Shown here: positions 53,999-61,089 of the stretch, one piece after another
Layout of the letters: each line of letters opens with the position of its first letter
How positions within the stretch are numbered: the stretch's first letter is position 1
Assembly: GCA_002280555.1 (NCBI GenBank)
Contig: NCEE01000009.1
Location: 84,150-148,149 of the forward strand
DNA from: Sphingomonas sp. 32-62-10
GTDB taxonomy: Bacteria > Pseudomonadota > Alphaproteobacteria > Sphingomonadales > Sphingomonadaceae
Direction: 5' to 3'
Length of the DNA stretch: 64,000 nucleotides
Position numbers and translations under genes: made by a program
Notes under the pieces: generated by a model
What the model was told of the DNA's origin: nothing
What the model saw: only the letters and a program-made list of their open reading frames with translations
Database searches by the model: none

Positions 53999-54549
53999 CC
54001 CGGTTCACCGTCAACAACCAGCCTGTCGAATATAAGCTCGATCCGCAAACGCCTTTGCTCTGGGCCTTGCGCGATGCATCGAACCTGACCGGGACCAAAT
54101 ATGGCTGCGGCACCGGACAGTGCGGCGCCTGCACCGTCGATATCGATGGCGAGGCGGTGCGATCGTGCCAGGCGACGATCGGCGCAATCGAGGGGACGTT
54201 CGTCACCACGATCGAAGGGCTATCGCGTGATCGGTCGCACGCGGTGCAACAGGCCTTCATTGCGAAGAATGTGCCGCAATGCGGTTTCTGCATTCCGGGC
54301 ATGATCATGGCCGCCGCGATGCTGATCAAGGCCAACCGCAATCCGTCCGAAGAGGATATCCGCAAAACGATCACCAATTTGTGTCGTTGCGGCGTTTACC
54401 CCCGAATCGTCGAAGCGGTGCAGCTCGCGGCCCGCATCCAACGAGGCGATGCTGCAATCGACGTGACCGCTGATCCCGGAGAAGCCCGCGCCGACCCCAC
54501 ACCGGATGCGCCGGTGTTCGATCCCAGGCCAACGCCACCCAGCCCCTAG
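53995..54549 (+). CDS. Orphan 2Fe-2S subunit of an IorA-type molybdenum hydroxylase
   Basis: This 184-residue protein has two [2Fe-2S] clusters: a plant-ferredoxin type with Cys38, Cys43, Cys46 and Cys58 (YGCGTGQCGACTVDIDGEAVRSC) and an all-helical one with Cys96, Cys99, Cys130 and Cys132 (PQCGFCIPGM, NLCRCGVYPRI). This is the small subunit of xanthine-oxidase-type hydroxylases, closest in layout to IorA of isoquinoline 1-oxidoreductase, with an unusual Asp/Pro-rich tail. The large molybdopterin subunit normally lies next to it, but no such gene is visible in the window. ATGA overlap with the CoA-transferase gene. Confidence 0.85.
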   Translation: MTRFTVNNQPVEYKLDPQTPLLWALRDASNLTGTKYGCGTGQCGACTVDIDGEAVRSCQATIGAIEGTFVTTIEGLSRDRSHAVQQAFIAKNVPQCGFCIPGMIMAAAMLIKANRNPSEEDIRKTITNLCRCGVYPRIVEAVQLAARIQRGDAAIDVTADPGEARADPTPDAPVFDPRPTPPSP

Positions 54550-54660
54550 ATTCCTTTCAATTGGCTGACACAGCAATTCAGAAACGGCTCATCGCGACTG
54601 TTCCATTACGGGGCATCGCTTCCACGGTCTTCGTGTGCGGCGGCTTTATCGGAGGGACTT

Positions 54661-55719
54661 ATGCGTAGATCGTTACTGGTGACCTTACTGGCGGCATCCG
54701 CTTTGGTCCCCACCGCCGCCATGGCACAGGATGACATGCGGAATGGCCGTGCCCAGCGCCAGATGAGCGAAGGTTCGCCGCAACAGGACCGCGGTGCATT
54801 CCGTCAGCAGCGCGCGGCAGAGCGTGGCCCGGATGCGAGCATGGTCCAGCAACAGCGTTTTGAGCGCCGTCAGGAACGTCAGGCGCAAGTTCAGGCCCCG
54901 GCCCAAGTCCAAGCGCAAGTTCAGGCACAGGTCCAGCAGCAGAACCAGCAGCAGGCGCCTCGTCAGCCGCGCCAGATGTTTACGATCCCGGCGACCGAAC
55001 AGGCGATTGCCCAACAGCAGCAGCGTCGCGAATTCCGCCAGGATCGCGGTCGGGATCGCCAGGATTTCCGCCAGGACCGCCGTGCTGATCGCAACGCGTT
55101 CCAGAACCAGAACAATGTGCCCCCACAGGTGCAGGTGCAGCAACGCGATGACCGCCGCGACTTCCGGCAGGAGCGCCGCGACGATCGGCAGGATTTCCGG
55201 CGGGACGACCGTAACGATCGGCAAGACTTCCGGCAGGACCGTCGGGACGACCGGCAGGACTTCCGGCAGGACCGGCGCTTCGACCAGAACGGTAATCAGT
55301 TCAACAATGGTCAGGGTTTCAACAACAACCAGGGCTTCCGAGGTCAGAATTTCGGGAACCGCAATCGCGGCAATGATTTCCGCGGGCGCGAATTCAACAA
55401 TCGCGGCAACTGGAATCGGGGTTGGCGGCAGAACCAGCAGTATAACTGGCAGAATTTCCGGAACTTCAACCGCAACAACTTCCGTCTGCCACGCTATTAT
55501 GCGCCACCGGGCTGGGGTTTCGGGTATCGGCGCTTCGGTATCGGGTTCACGTTGAGCAGCATTTTGTTCAACCAAAATTACTGGCTGGATGATCCGAGTT
55601 TCTACGGTCTACCCCCGGCCTATGGCCCGTATGAATGGGTGCGCTATTACAACGATGCGCTGCTTGTTGATATTCGTACAGGTCAAGTCGTTGATACGGT
55701 TTACGATATTTTCTGGTAA
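54661..55719 (+). CDS. RcnB-family periplasmic protein with Arg/Asp/Gln repeats
   Basis: This 352-residue protein has a signal peptide (LLVTLLAASALVPTAAMAQ) and a long disordered middle (residues 30-270) built of repeats such as DRQDFRQDRR, QAQVQ and FNNGQGFNNNQGFRG. A C-terminal RcnB-type domain ends in PYEWVRYYNDALLVDIRTGQVVDTVYDIFW. RcnB in E. coli is a periplasmic modulator of nickel/cobalt efflux, but sphingomonad paralogues are mostly uncharacterised. The repeats are highly charged and look like an RNA- or polyanion-binding segment. A terminator follows. Confidence 0.85.
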   Translation: MRRSLLVTLLAASALVPTAAMAQDDMRNGRAQRQMSEGSPQQDRGAFRQQRAAERGPDASMVQQQRFERRQERQAQVQAPAQVQAQVQAQVQQQNQQQAPRQPRQMFTIPATEQAIAQQQQRREFRQDRGRDRQDFRQDRRADRNAFQNQNNVPPQVQVQQRDDRRDFRQERRDDRQDFRRDDRNDRQDFRQDRRDDRQDFRQDRRFDQNGNQFNNGQGFNNNQGFRGQNFGNRNRGNDFRGREFNNRGNWNRGWRQNQQYNWQNFRNFNRNNFRLPRYYAPPGWGFGYRRFGIGFTLSSILFNQNYWLDDPSFYGLPPAYGPYEWVRYYNDALLVDIRTGQVVDTVYDIFW

Positions 55720-55750
55720 ACCGTATCCAAACGCTCGTTCGTCACGAGGG

Positions 55751-55787
55751 GCAAGGCCCGGTGGGAAACCACCGGGCCTTGCTTTTT
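55751..55787 (+). terminator. Terminator of the RcnB-family gene
   Basis: A perfect stem GCAAGGCCCGGTGG / CCACCGGGCCTTGC with a GAAA tetraloop is followed by T5. Confidence 0.93.
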
Positions 55788-55812
55788 GTGTGCCTAGCGG
55801 CACATTGCGTGG

Positions 55813-56499
55813 GTGCTAAACCCCTTCAAAAAATCAAAAGCTTCCTCTGCCACCCGCGCGCAAATCGGTCGGGAGGTCGGTGATCGACTGGCAGCGCACC
55901 CTGCTGTGCAGCAAGTGGCGATTGACGGGGTTCAGGTTTTCTATTGCGACAATTTTCTCGATGCCGCCCGCTGTAAGCGCGTGATCGAGCTTATCGATGC
56001 CGACAGGCGCCCTTCGACCCTGCTTGCCGACAAGCCTGAAGAAAATTTCAGGACGAGTGAAAGCTGCGACATGGATCGCTGGTCCCCCGATGTCCGCCCC
56101 ATCGATGAGGGGATTGCGGTGCTACTCGGGCTTGATCCGCTTTGCGGCGAGACCATGCAGGGCCAGCGTTATGCCCCCGGCCAGCATTTTCGCGCGCATC
56201 ATGACTTTTTCTTCGAAAGCGAGACCTACTGGAAACGGGTGATCAAGGATGGCGGACAGCGCACCTGGACCGCCATGATCTACCTCAACGATGTTGAGGA
56301 AGGCGGCGCGACCTGGTTTCCGCAGGCCGGCATCCGGGTGGCCCCCAAACGGGGCCTGCTGCTGATGTGGAACAACATGAACCTTGACGGCAGCCCCAAC
56401 CAGCTTACGCTGCATGAGGGCATGCCAGTCGTGAAAGGCGTGAAATATGTCGTCACCAAATGGTTTCGCGAGAACCATTGGATCAAACCGTATGACTAA
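55813..56499 (+). CDS. Prolyl 4-hydroxylase-like Fe(II)/2-oxoglutarate oxygenase
   Basis: This 228-residue protein has the P4H fold with the iron ligands His129 and Asp131 in FRAHHDFFFE and His201 in LTLHEGMPVVKGVKYVVTKWFRE, and Lys211 for 2-oxoglutarate. TSESCDMDRW and GQRYAPGQHF precede the motif, and TWTAMIYLNDVEEGGATWFP follows it, as in animal-type prolyl 4-hydroxylases. Bacterial relatives hydroxylate proline in EF-Tu or other proteins. No signal peptide. The GTG start at 55813 lacks a strong ribosome binding site; a later ATG would lose the N-terminus. Confidence 0.85.
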   Translation: MLNPFKKSKASSATRAQIGREVGDRLAAHPAVQQVAIDGVQVFYCDNFLDAARCKRVIELIDADRRPSTLLADKPEENFRTSESCDMDRWSPDVRPIDEGIAVLLGLDPLCGETMQGQRYAPGQHFRAHHDFFFESETYWKRVIKDGGQRTWTAMIYLNDVEEGGATWFPQAGIRVAPKRGLLLMWNNMNLDGSPNQLTLHEGMPVVKGVKYVVTKWFRENHWIKPYD

Positions 56500-56548
56500 T
56501 CGACGCGGGGTTGCGTTGCTTGGCTCCAGCCAGATCCAAAAACCGACA

Positions 56549-56573
56549 CGTCACCCCGGACTTGATCCGGGGG
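56549..56573. repeat. Half REP-like element, family 2
   Basis: CGTCACCCCGGACTTGATCCGGGG matches one arm of the element at 39370. It lies in the last host-like DNA before the AT-richer island. Confidence 0.65.
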
Positions 56574-56614
56574 GTATAGCGATGTCTGGTGAAAGTGACA
56601 CCTTTGACCACGGC

Positions 56615-57094
56615 TCACAAATCATCGGGATCATAGGAATGGTGCATCGCTAGATAGCGGATGGATGCGGTTCCGTGACTCATAGCGTCGCCGGACAGAT
56701 ATATAAATTGATACGCCCCGGCCAAAATGAGTCCCGGTATCGGCACTGCTGCATCAAACGGTATTGAACCCAGATAGCTCGATTGACTGCCTCTAAAGGT
56801 CAAAGTTCCAACGCCAAAACGAGTTTGCTCACCGGCATATAGCGCTTCAAGATCGCGGGTGATCTGACGTGTAGCCAGCAACGTGAATCGAGTAGGCCGT
56901 CCGTCAAAGCGCTTCGGGGAAAGGCATACGGATTCGATTTCAGTGTGGTGATACTCGGAATACAGTCCCACACTTAAGCGACCTTCGTTGGTTCCAAAAC
57001 TATAGCTCGGAATGACCTGCTCAATTCGAAAAAGGTACGAATCAGAGCGCTTTTCAAGGGTCCGTTTAGCCCTGGTCTTCGCGGATACTCCCAT
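56615..57094 (-). CDS. Hypothetical protein next to the island's left edge
   Basis: This 159-residue protein (MGVSAKTRAKRTLEKRSDSYLF start) is basic at the N-terminus and predicted mixed alpha/beta; no family, motif or membrane segment is recognised. The ATG at 57094 has GGGAG about 6 bases upstream, and an upstream GTG at 57115 is possible. The gene is less GC-rich than its left neighbours. It may be cargo of the island or native DNA; nothing decides this. Confidence 0.5.
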   Translation of the reverse strand: MGVSAKTRAKRTLEKRSDSYLFRIEQVIPSYSFGTNEGRLSVGLYSEYHHTEIESVCLSPKRFDGRPTRFTLLATRQITRDLEALYAGEQTRFGVGTLTFRGSQSSYLGSIPFDAAVPIPGLILAGAYQFIYLSGDAMSHGTASIRYLAMHHSYDPDDL

Positions 57095-57224
57095 GGCACG
57101 CTCCCAACCCACCAATCCTGTAACCGTTCGCGCAAGTTTCGAGTATTATTGGCAAAACCGATCATAGGGTCATAACAAAATCGGTCACGGCGTTTATAAT
57201 TTAGCCTAAGAGCGTAGAAGCGGC

Positions 57225-58193
57225 TCAGGCCTCAATATTCTGTAATTCGTTGACCATCCTATTGAGCGATTCTTGAATTCGTTTGGCTTCCCATTCTTTA
57301 TATGTCCTGCCCGTGGAGACTTGCTTCCAGTCCGTCGGACCATTGCACGAGCGTCCAATTGCCACTGATGCAGCAGCGCTCGGACTGCTAAACGCGTAGT
57401 TTTTTTCAAATCGGAGCTGACCGTCTGGTGCCTCTACGATCACGCCTGATCTCTGCAGCTCCTCATACAACTCTTTATAAGACCCCGAACCGGTTAAAGG
57501 CCGCGCTTGAGAGCCAGCCAAAACGATAAACTCGCCATTTTTATTGACAATTGCATTTGCTGTGAAATTTTCACGTTTTAATTGCAAAATAAACCTATTT
57601 TCCTCAATATCAGGATCGAAAGCCTGAACCGGCTCGACGGTTGTATTGCCATTTATTTTAGTGATATTCTTTACTTCTGTTGTTCGGATGCGTGAAATGA
57701 ACATGTCCACACGAACTGCCGGCAAAACCACGAATAGGTTACTTAAAAATACCTCCATTTTTGCTATATCCGCCTCACTTAACGATGGCACGGTGGGACT
57801 AGTGCCGTTTTCGAGCGGAGTACGAGCTGTTTCTTTCGCCATTTGAATTAGGCGCGATTCCAAATATCGAATGTGCGCTTTATTCAATTTATTTGCAGCC
57901 GCCGTTACTAAAACGGCATTTGACCACCAATCCTTATTGACGTCATGTGATTTGATGCGAGCCGCGATATCCTCCCCTTCGCCAATGTAGGCTCGCGGTG
58001 TGCCTTCATGTTCCCCAAGTAGGATGTATATGCCGGCATATCTCGACTCCTGCCGTGCCAGTGCTTCTGCGATTTGCGTGCGTGGTGTCATCAAAACATG
58101 GCCGGTCCAGTTATAAAGCTCAGCCGTGACCATCCCATCAGGATCGCCATCAATATAAAACAGCTCTAGCGACTGACCTTGGCTCTTCGTCAA
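57225..58193 (-). CDS. GIY-YIG nuclease with a C-terminal DUF4357 domain
   Basis: This 322-residue protein has an N-terminal GIY-YIG domain (residues about 50-125): GIY at 54-56, AYIGEGEDIAARI with YIG at 69-71, Arg79, and Glu112 in RYLESRL as metal ligand. The C-terminal residues about 215-300 (ANAIVNKNGEFIVLAGSQARPLTGSGSYKELYEELQRSGVIV) match the DUF4357 pattern. Such proteins occur in defence islands and mobile elements, and cut DNA. The TTG start follows GAGAGGCG. It lies immediately left of cas1 in the same orientation, 96 bases away, and may be cargo or resolve DNA ends. Confidence 0.85.
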   Translation of the reverse strand: MTKSQGQSLELFYIDGDPDGMVTAELYNWTGHVLMTPRTQIAEALARQESRYAGIYILLGEHEGTPRAYIGEGEDIAARIKSHDVNKDWWSNAVLVTAAANKLNKAHIRYLESRLIQMAKETARTPLENGTSPTVPSLSEADIAKMEVFLSNLFVVLPAVRVDMFISRIRTTEVKNITKINGNTTVEPVQAFDPDIEENRFILQLKRENFTANAIVNKNGEFIVLAGSQARPLTGSGSYKELYEELQRSGVIVEAPDGQLRFEKNYAFSSPSAAASVAIGRSCNGPTDWKQVSTGRTYKEWEAKRIQESLNRMVNELQNIEA

Positions 58194-58289
58194 AAGTTTC
58201 GCCTCTCTAAGGTGCTACCGTCAATTGCCTCATCCGCCTCGCGGAGCGCACATCGGTATCGTGTCACAACGGCGAATCGCAATAGCGGA

Positions 58290-59261
58290 TTACGAGGAGA
58301 TAGAGTTGGCTATGGCCCGCGCCAGTTGCGGGGACAGTCGGCAAACCCCATCGCGGGTCAGAACGAAATCGGTCACGGCAAACTCATTATCCGCAACGAA
58401 TTTAAGGACAGCGGCGTCAACCTTGGGGCGCTCAGGCTCGATTAGATCGAAAGCGTAGGCTGCATTGCCCTTTTTGCCGTGGTGGAAAATGCCGATTGTC
58501 GGGTCATAGCCGCTGGCAATCGCTTCTACCTGTAAATTCGCCATTTTCACGGCATAGGAATAATTGAGCATCGCATTGATCGGATGCGAAGCCGCGCGAT
58601 TGCAGGGCTTCATGCCATTCAAAGCCAACGAACTGCGAGATCCGAATACTTGCCATTGCGGCGGAATGGGTCGCTTGCCAGTCCATCGAAGCGACAAGCC
58701 TTCCCATGCTTTGAAATACTGCGCCGCGCATTGCCCTTCCAAACCGCCGGTCAATGTTTTGAGACTAGCCGAAAGCTTGCGGCGGATAAGATCGCTTGCA
58801 AATGCGAGGCGGGCTGCGTCATCGGCCCGCGTCCGGCGCTGCCAATCTATCTTTGCCCTATCGCCGGAAAAGCCATGACCGCCCGCTACAACCTCAACGT
58901 CGCCAGTCCATCGAACACGAATTAGCGCAATGCGCTGTTCGGCAAGCCAACTGAGCACGGCGAATGTCAGCGTCCCGCTACCGTCGATAACGACAATGCG
59001 CGTCGGGTTGCCCCGATCACCGGCAAATAAACGATGGACCGTCTGCAATTGCGGATAATGCGTGAAGCCATCCCGGATAACCAATGTGCCAGCTTCGACG
59101 CGCAATGACATGCCATTACCGCATATAATCAAAGGTGCATCGGGCCGCTCTCGGGCTTTGCGTTTTGGTGAAGTTACACCCGATGTACCCCGCCAGAATT
59201 CCGAACGCTCAGCCCAATCTTGGGATTTGGAAATTTCGGTTTTAATCGATGTATTTAGCAT
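58290..59261 (-). CDS. Solo Cas1-family integrase (casposase-like)
   Basis: This 323-residue protein is a Cas1 homologue. The N-terminal beta domain begins near residue 43 (PLIICGNGMSLRVEAGTLVIRDG); the C-terminal helical catalytic domain has all expected metal ligands: Glu175 in GGLEGQCAAQYFKAW, His260 in GYDPTIGIFHHG, and Asp272/Glu275 in FDLIEPERPKVD, with the surrounding ASHPINAMLNYSYAVKMANLQVEAIASG helix typical of Cas1. A 40-residue N-terminal extension precedes the fold. No cas2, other cas gene or CRISPR array is in the window. It is divergent from a polymerase-containing operon with HNH nuclease, which is the casposon gene set. It would insert DNA using its integrase activity. Confidence 0.9.
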   Translation of the reverse strand: MLNTSIKTEISKSQDWAERSEFWRGTSGVTSPKRKARERPDAPLIICGNGMSLRVEAGTLVIRDGFTHYPQLQTVHRLFAGDRGNPTRIVVIDGSGTLTFAVLSWLAEQRIALIRVRWTGDVEVVAGGHGFSGDRAKIDWQRRTRADDAARLAFASDLIRRKLSASLKTLTGGLEGQCAAQYFKAWEGLSLRWTGKRPIPPQWQVFGSRSSLALNGMKPCNRAASHPINAMLNYSYAVKMANLQVEAIASGYDPTIGIFHHGKKGNAAYAFDLIEPERPKVDAAVLKFVADNEFAVTDFVLTRDGVCRLSPQLARAIANSISS

Positions 59262-59274
59262 GACCGGACAATAG

Positions 59275-59367
59275 CAAATTGCATCTAAATTGTCGCAGAA
59301 TTTTGAGGTAAATAGATCTCAAATTCGTTGAATTTTCAAATTCAGACGACTGCTATTATTGAGGTCC
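59275..59367. promoter_or_regulatory. Divergent promoter region of cas1 and the polymerase operon
   Basis: This AT-rich 106-base gap has a perfect palindrome GAATTT-TC-AAATTC (59330-59343), an inverted repeat TTTGAG...CTCAAA (59302-59323) and CAAATTC twice with a 17-base period. These look like operators for one of the adjacent HTH proteins. Confidence 0.5.
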
Positions 59368-60033
59368 ATGCCTTCCTCAAAAACGCGCCAGATTTGGGAA
59401 AATGGAATACCGCTTTGCGACGCTTGGCTTGAATTGGCGAACGCCATTGAAAAGCAATTTCATACCGAACTACCCGGATTCGTGGACACGCTATCTGCCG
59501 CAACCGGACCGGCTGATTGGGCAGAGATACCAAAAACTCTAATGGCTGCAGCCGATGCGACGCAACGCCGACGCGATAATGAAATCCGCCTACAGGATGA
59601 CCTTTTGGAATTACTCTTCAATGGCCAATTGATTGCAACTGGGTTCGTTCGCTCGATAAACCCGCGTCCTAAACCGGTGATCATCGAGCCTGATACTTTC
59701 GATGGCGACGCAAACGTGGATTGGCGAAACTCGATAATTTCCAATCTCGGCGTGACCTACGAAAATGTCAGGGTCAGCGATCTCGAAACGGTTGTAGCGC
59801 GACCGCAAAAACGGATCGGGCGTCCCGGCTCCGGCGACGCAATTAACACCGCGATTGACGCCCTGATGAATTCCGACCCAGAATTTTGCACCGGAAATAG
59901 AAAAATCGCCTCCGAAAAAATTAGAAATTATCTGGGAAATCAGGCGACCGACCAAAGCGGATTAAGCGATATAAATTTAGCGAAATACATCCGCCGAAAA
60001 TGCCCAAAAAGGGTAATTACAATAACGAGTTAA
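59368..60033 (+). CDS. Probable DNA-binding protein of the Cas1-PolB locus
   Basis: This 221-residue protein has no recognised family. The N-terminal half is helical (SKTRQIWENGIPLCDAWLELANAIEKQFHTELPGF), the middle contains PKPVIIEPDTFDGDANVDWRNSIISNLGVTYENVRV, and the C-terminus has an RPQKRIGRPGSG AT-hook-like stretch followed by INTAIDALMNSDPEFCTGNRKIASEKIRNYLG, a plausible HTH. It is the first gene of the operon and faces cas1 across the palindromic region, so a repressor role is possible. ATG 59368 has GAGG upstream; TTG 59359 is an alternative. Confidence 0.6.
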   Translation: MPSSKTRQIWENGIPLCDAWLELANAIEKQFHTELPGFVDTLSAATGPADWAEIPKTLMAAADATQRRRDNEIRLQDDLLELLFNGQLIATGFVRSINPRPKPVIIEPDTFDGDANVDWRNSIISNLGVTYENVRVSDLETVVARPQKRIGRPGSGDAINTAIDALMNSDPEFCTGNRKIASEKIRNYLGNQATDQSGLSDINLAKYIRRKCPKRVITITS

Positions 60034-60140
60034 TTGACCCGACTTTCGATCATAAGACGATTCGACTCTTCGCTTCATGAGCGGCCTTTTAGAGCTAACG
60101 CGGTCAATCCGGTCGCGTCCAGATTCGGAAAGCGGCCCTC

Positions 60141-60719
60141 ATGGCGCGAACGAGAGACTTCAAGGCGGAATACGCCCGCCGGATAGCGAATGCCGCTGCG
60201 CGGGGGCTGAGCCGATCACAAGCGCGGGGACATGCCCGGACTGGCGAAGCTCAGATCAAAGGGCCGAAATCCAAAACGGATGATCGGCTTGAGGCCGCAT
60301 TGAAAGTGCTTCGCCAGACTGGCGACCGCACGGCTGCGGCAAAGTCCGTCAACATAGCACCGGAACGGTTGCGGCGGTTTCTGCGCGACAACGTGCAGAT
60401 CGAAGGGCGCGGGCGCTCGCTCAAAATCACTGACAATCGCCACCGCGACATGACCGTCATTTCGGGTGGTAAGGCACAAGAGCTGCGATTACGCGATTAC
60501 GACCAAGCCTCTTTGAACGGGCAGCATCTTTCGGCGGTGCGCGAATTCATCCGCACGAACGACCGTGAGCTTTTGCTGCCATTCGATGGCCATGCCGTCA
60601 TCGATGCCAAGGGCAAGGCGCACCCCCTCGAAACCGACCCCAACGAGCTGCACCGCATCGCGGCTCAGGGCGATGAGGTTTTCCACGAGATCTATCGACT
60701 TGTTTTGAAAGGAGACTGA
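60141..60719 (+). CDS. HTH-containing protein of the Cas1-PolB locus
   Basis: This 192-residue protein has a basic N-terminus (RDFKAEYARRIANAAARGLSRSQARGHARTGEAQ) seen in some alphaproteobacterial phage and plasmid proteins and a helix-turn-helix around residues 50-80 (LEAALKVLRQTGDRTAAAKSVNIAPERLRRFLRD). The C-terminal SLNGQHLSAVREFIRTNDRELLLPFDGHAVIDAKGKAHPL has no known function. Spacing of 1 base to the HNH gene indicates co-transcription. Sequence-specific DNA binding at element ends is a possible role (inference). Confidence 0.65.
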   Translation: MARTRDFKAEYARRIANAAARGLSRSQARGHARTGEAQIKGPKSKTDDRLEAALKVLRQTGDRTAAAKSVNIAPERLRRFLRDNVQIEGRGRSLKITDNRHRDMTVISGGKAQELRLRDYDQASLNGQHLSAVREFIRTNDRELLLPFDGHAVIDAKGKAHPLETDPNELHRIAAQGDEVFHEIYRLVLKGD

Positions 60720-60720
60720 T

Positions 60721-61089
60721 ATGACTGACAATGAATTGAAGCGCGAAACTCGCAAGCTACGGCGTTGCGAACAACTGGGCACCAACGAACCGCATTGCGG
60801 TATGTGCGGCCATACCGATTGGCGCTGTATCGAATTGCATCATGTGGCAGGCCACGACTGCGACGACACGACCGTGCTGTTGTGCCGCAACTGTCATCGG
60901 CAAATGAGCGATGCTCAGCGCGACCAACCTCTTTTCAATCCCGATGCCGATATCATGCTGCATACAGTTGGACGCTTTTTGATCGGCCTTGCTGAGATGC
61001 TCAGGGCTATCATCGAAAAACTACAAGAATTTGGATTGGCATTGATCGACCGCGCTGCACCGACGCCTGCCGTGGGAGATGCGAAATGA
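60721..61089 (+). CDS. HNH-type endonuclease of the Cas1-PolB locus
   Basis: This 122-residue protein has zinc-ribbon cysteines Cys26, Cys29, Cys55 and Cys58, an IELHHV core with His40-His41 and a closing RNCHRQMSDAQ (His59), the ββα-metal HNH layout. The last 40 residues are a hydrophobic helix tail (IIEKLQEFGLALI). HNH nucleases accompany many casposons. AAGGAGA lies at the best distance before the ATG, and the stop overlaps the polymerase start (ATGA), so translation is coupled. Confidence 0.85.
   Translation: MTDNELKRETRKLRRCEQLGTNEPHCGMCGHTDWRCIELHHVAGHDCDDTTVLLCRNCHRQMSDAQRDQPLFNPDADIMLHTVGRFLIGLAEMLRAIIEKLQEFGLALIDRAAPTPAVGDAK

Noticed and set aside
55951..56499. Left terminal inverted repeat of the Cas1-PolB element near the prolyl hydroxylase gene
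   Set aside because: Only a REP-like half-element was found; no repeat could be matched because the other end is outside the window.
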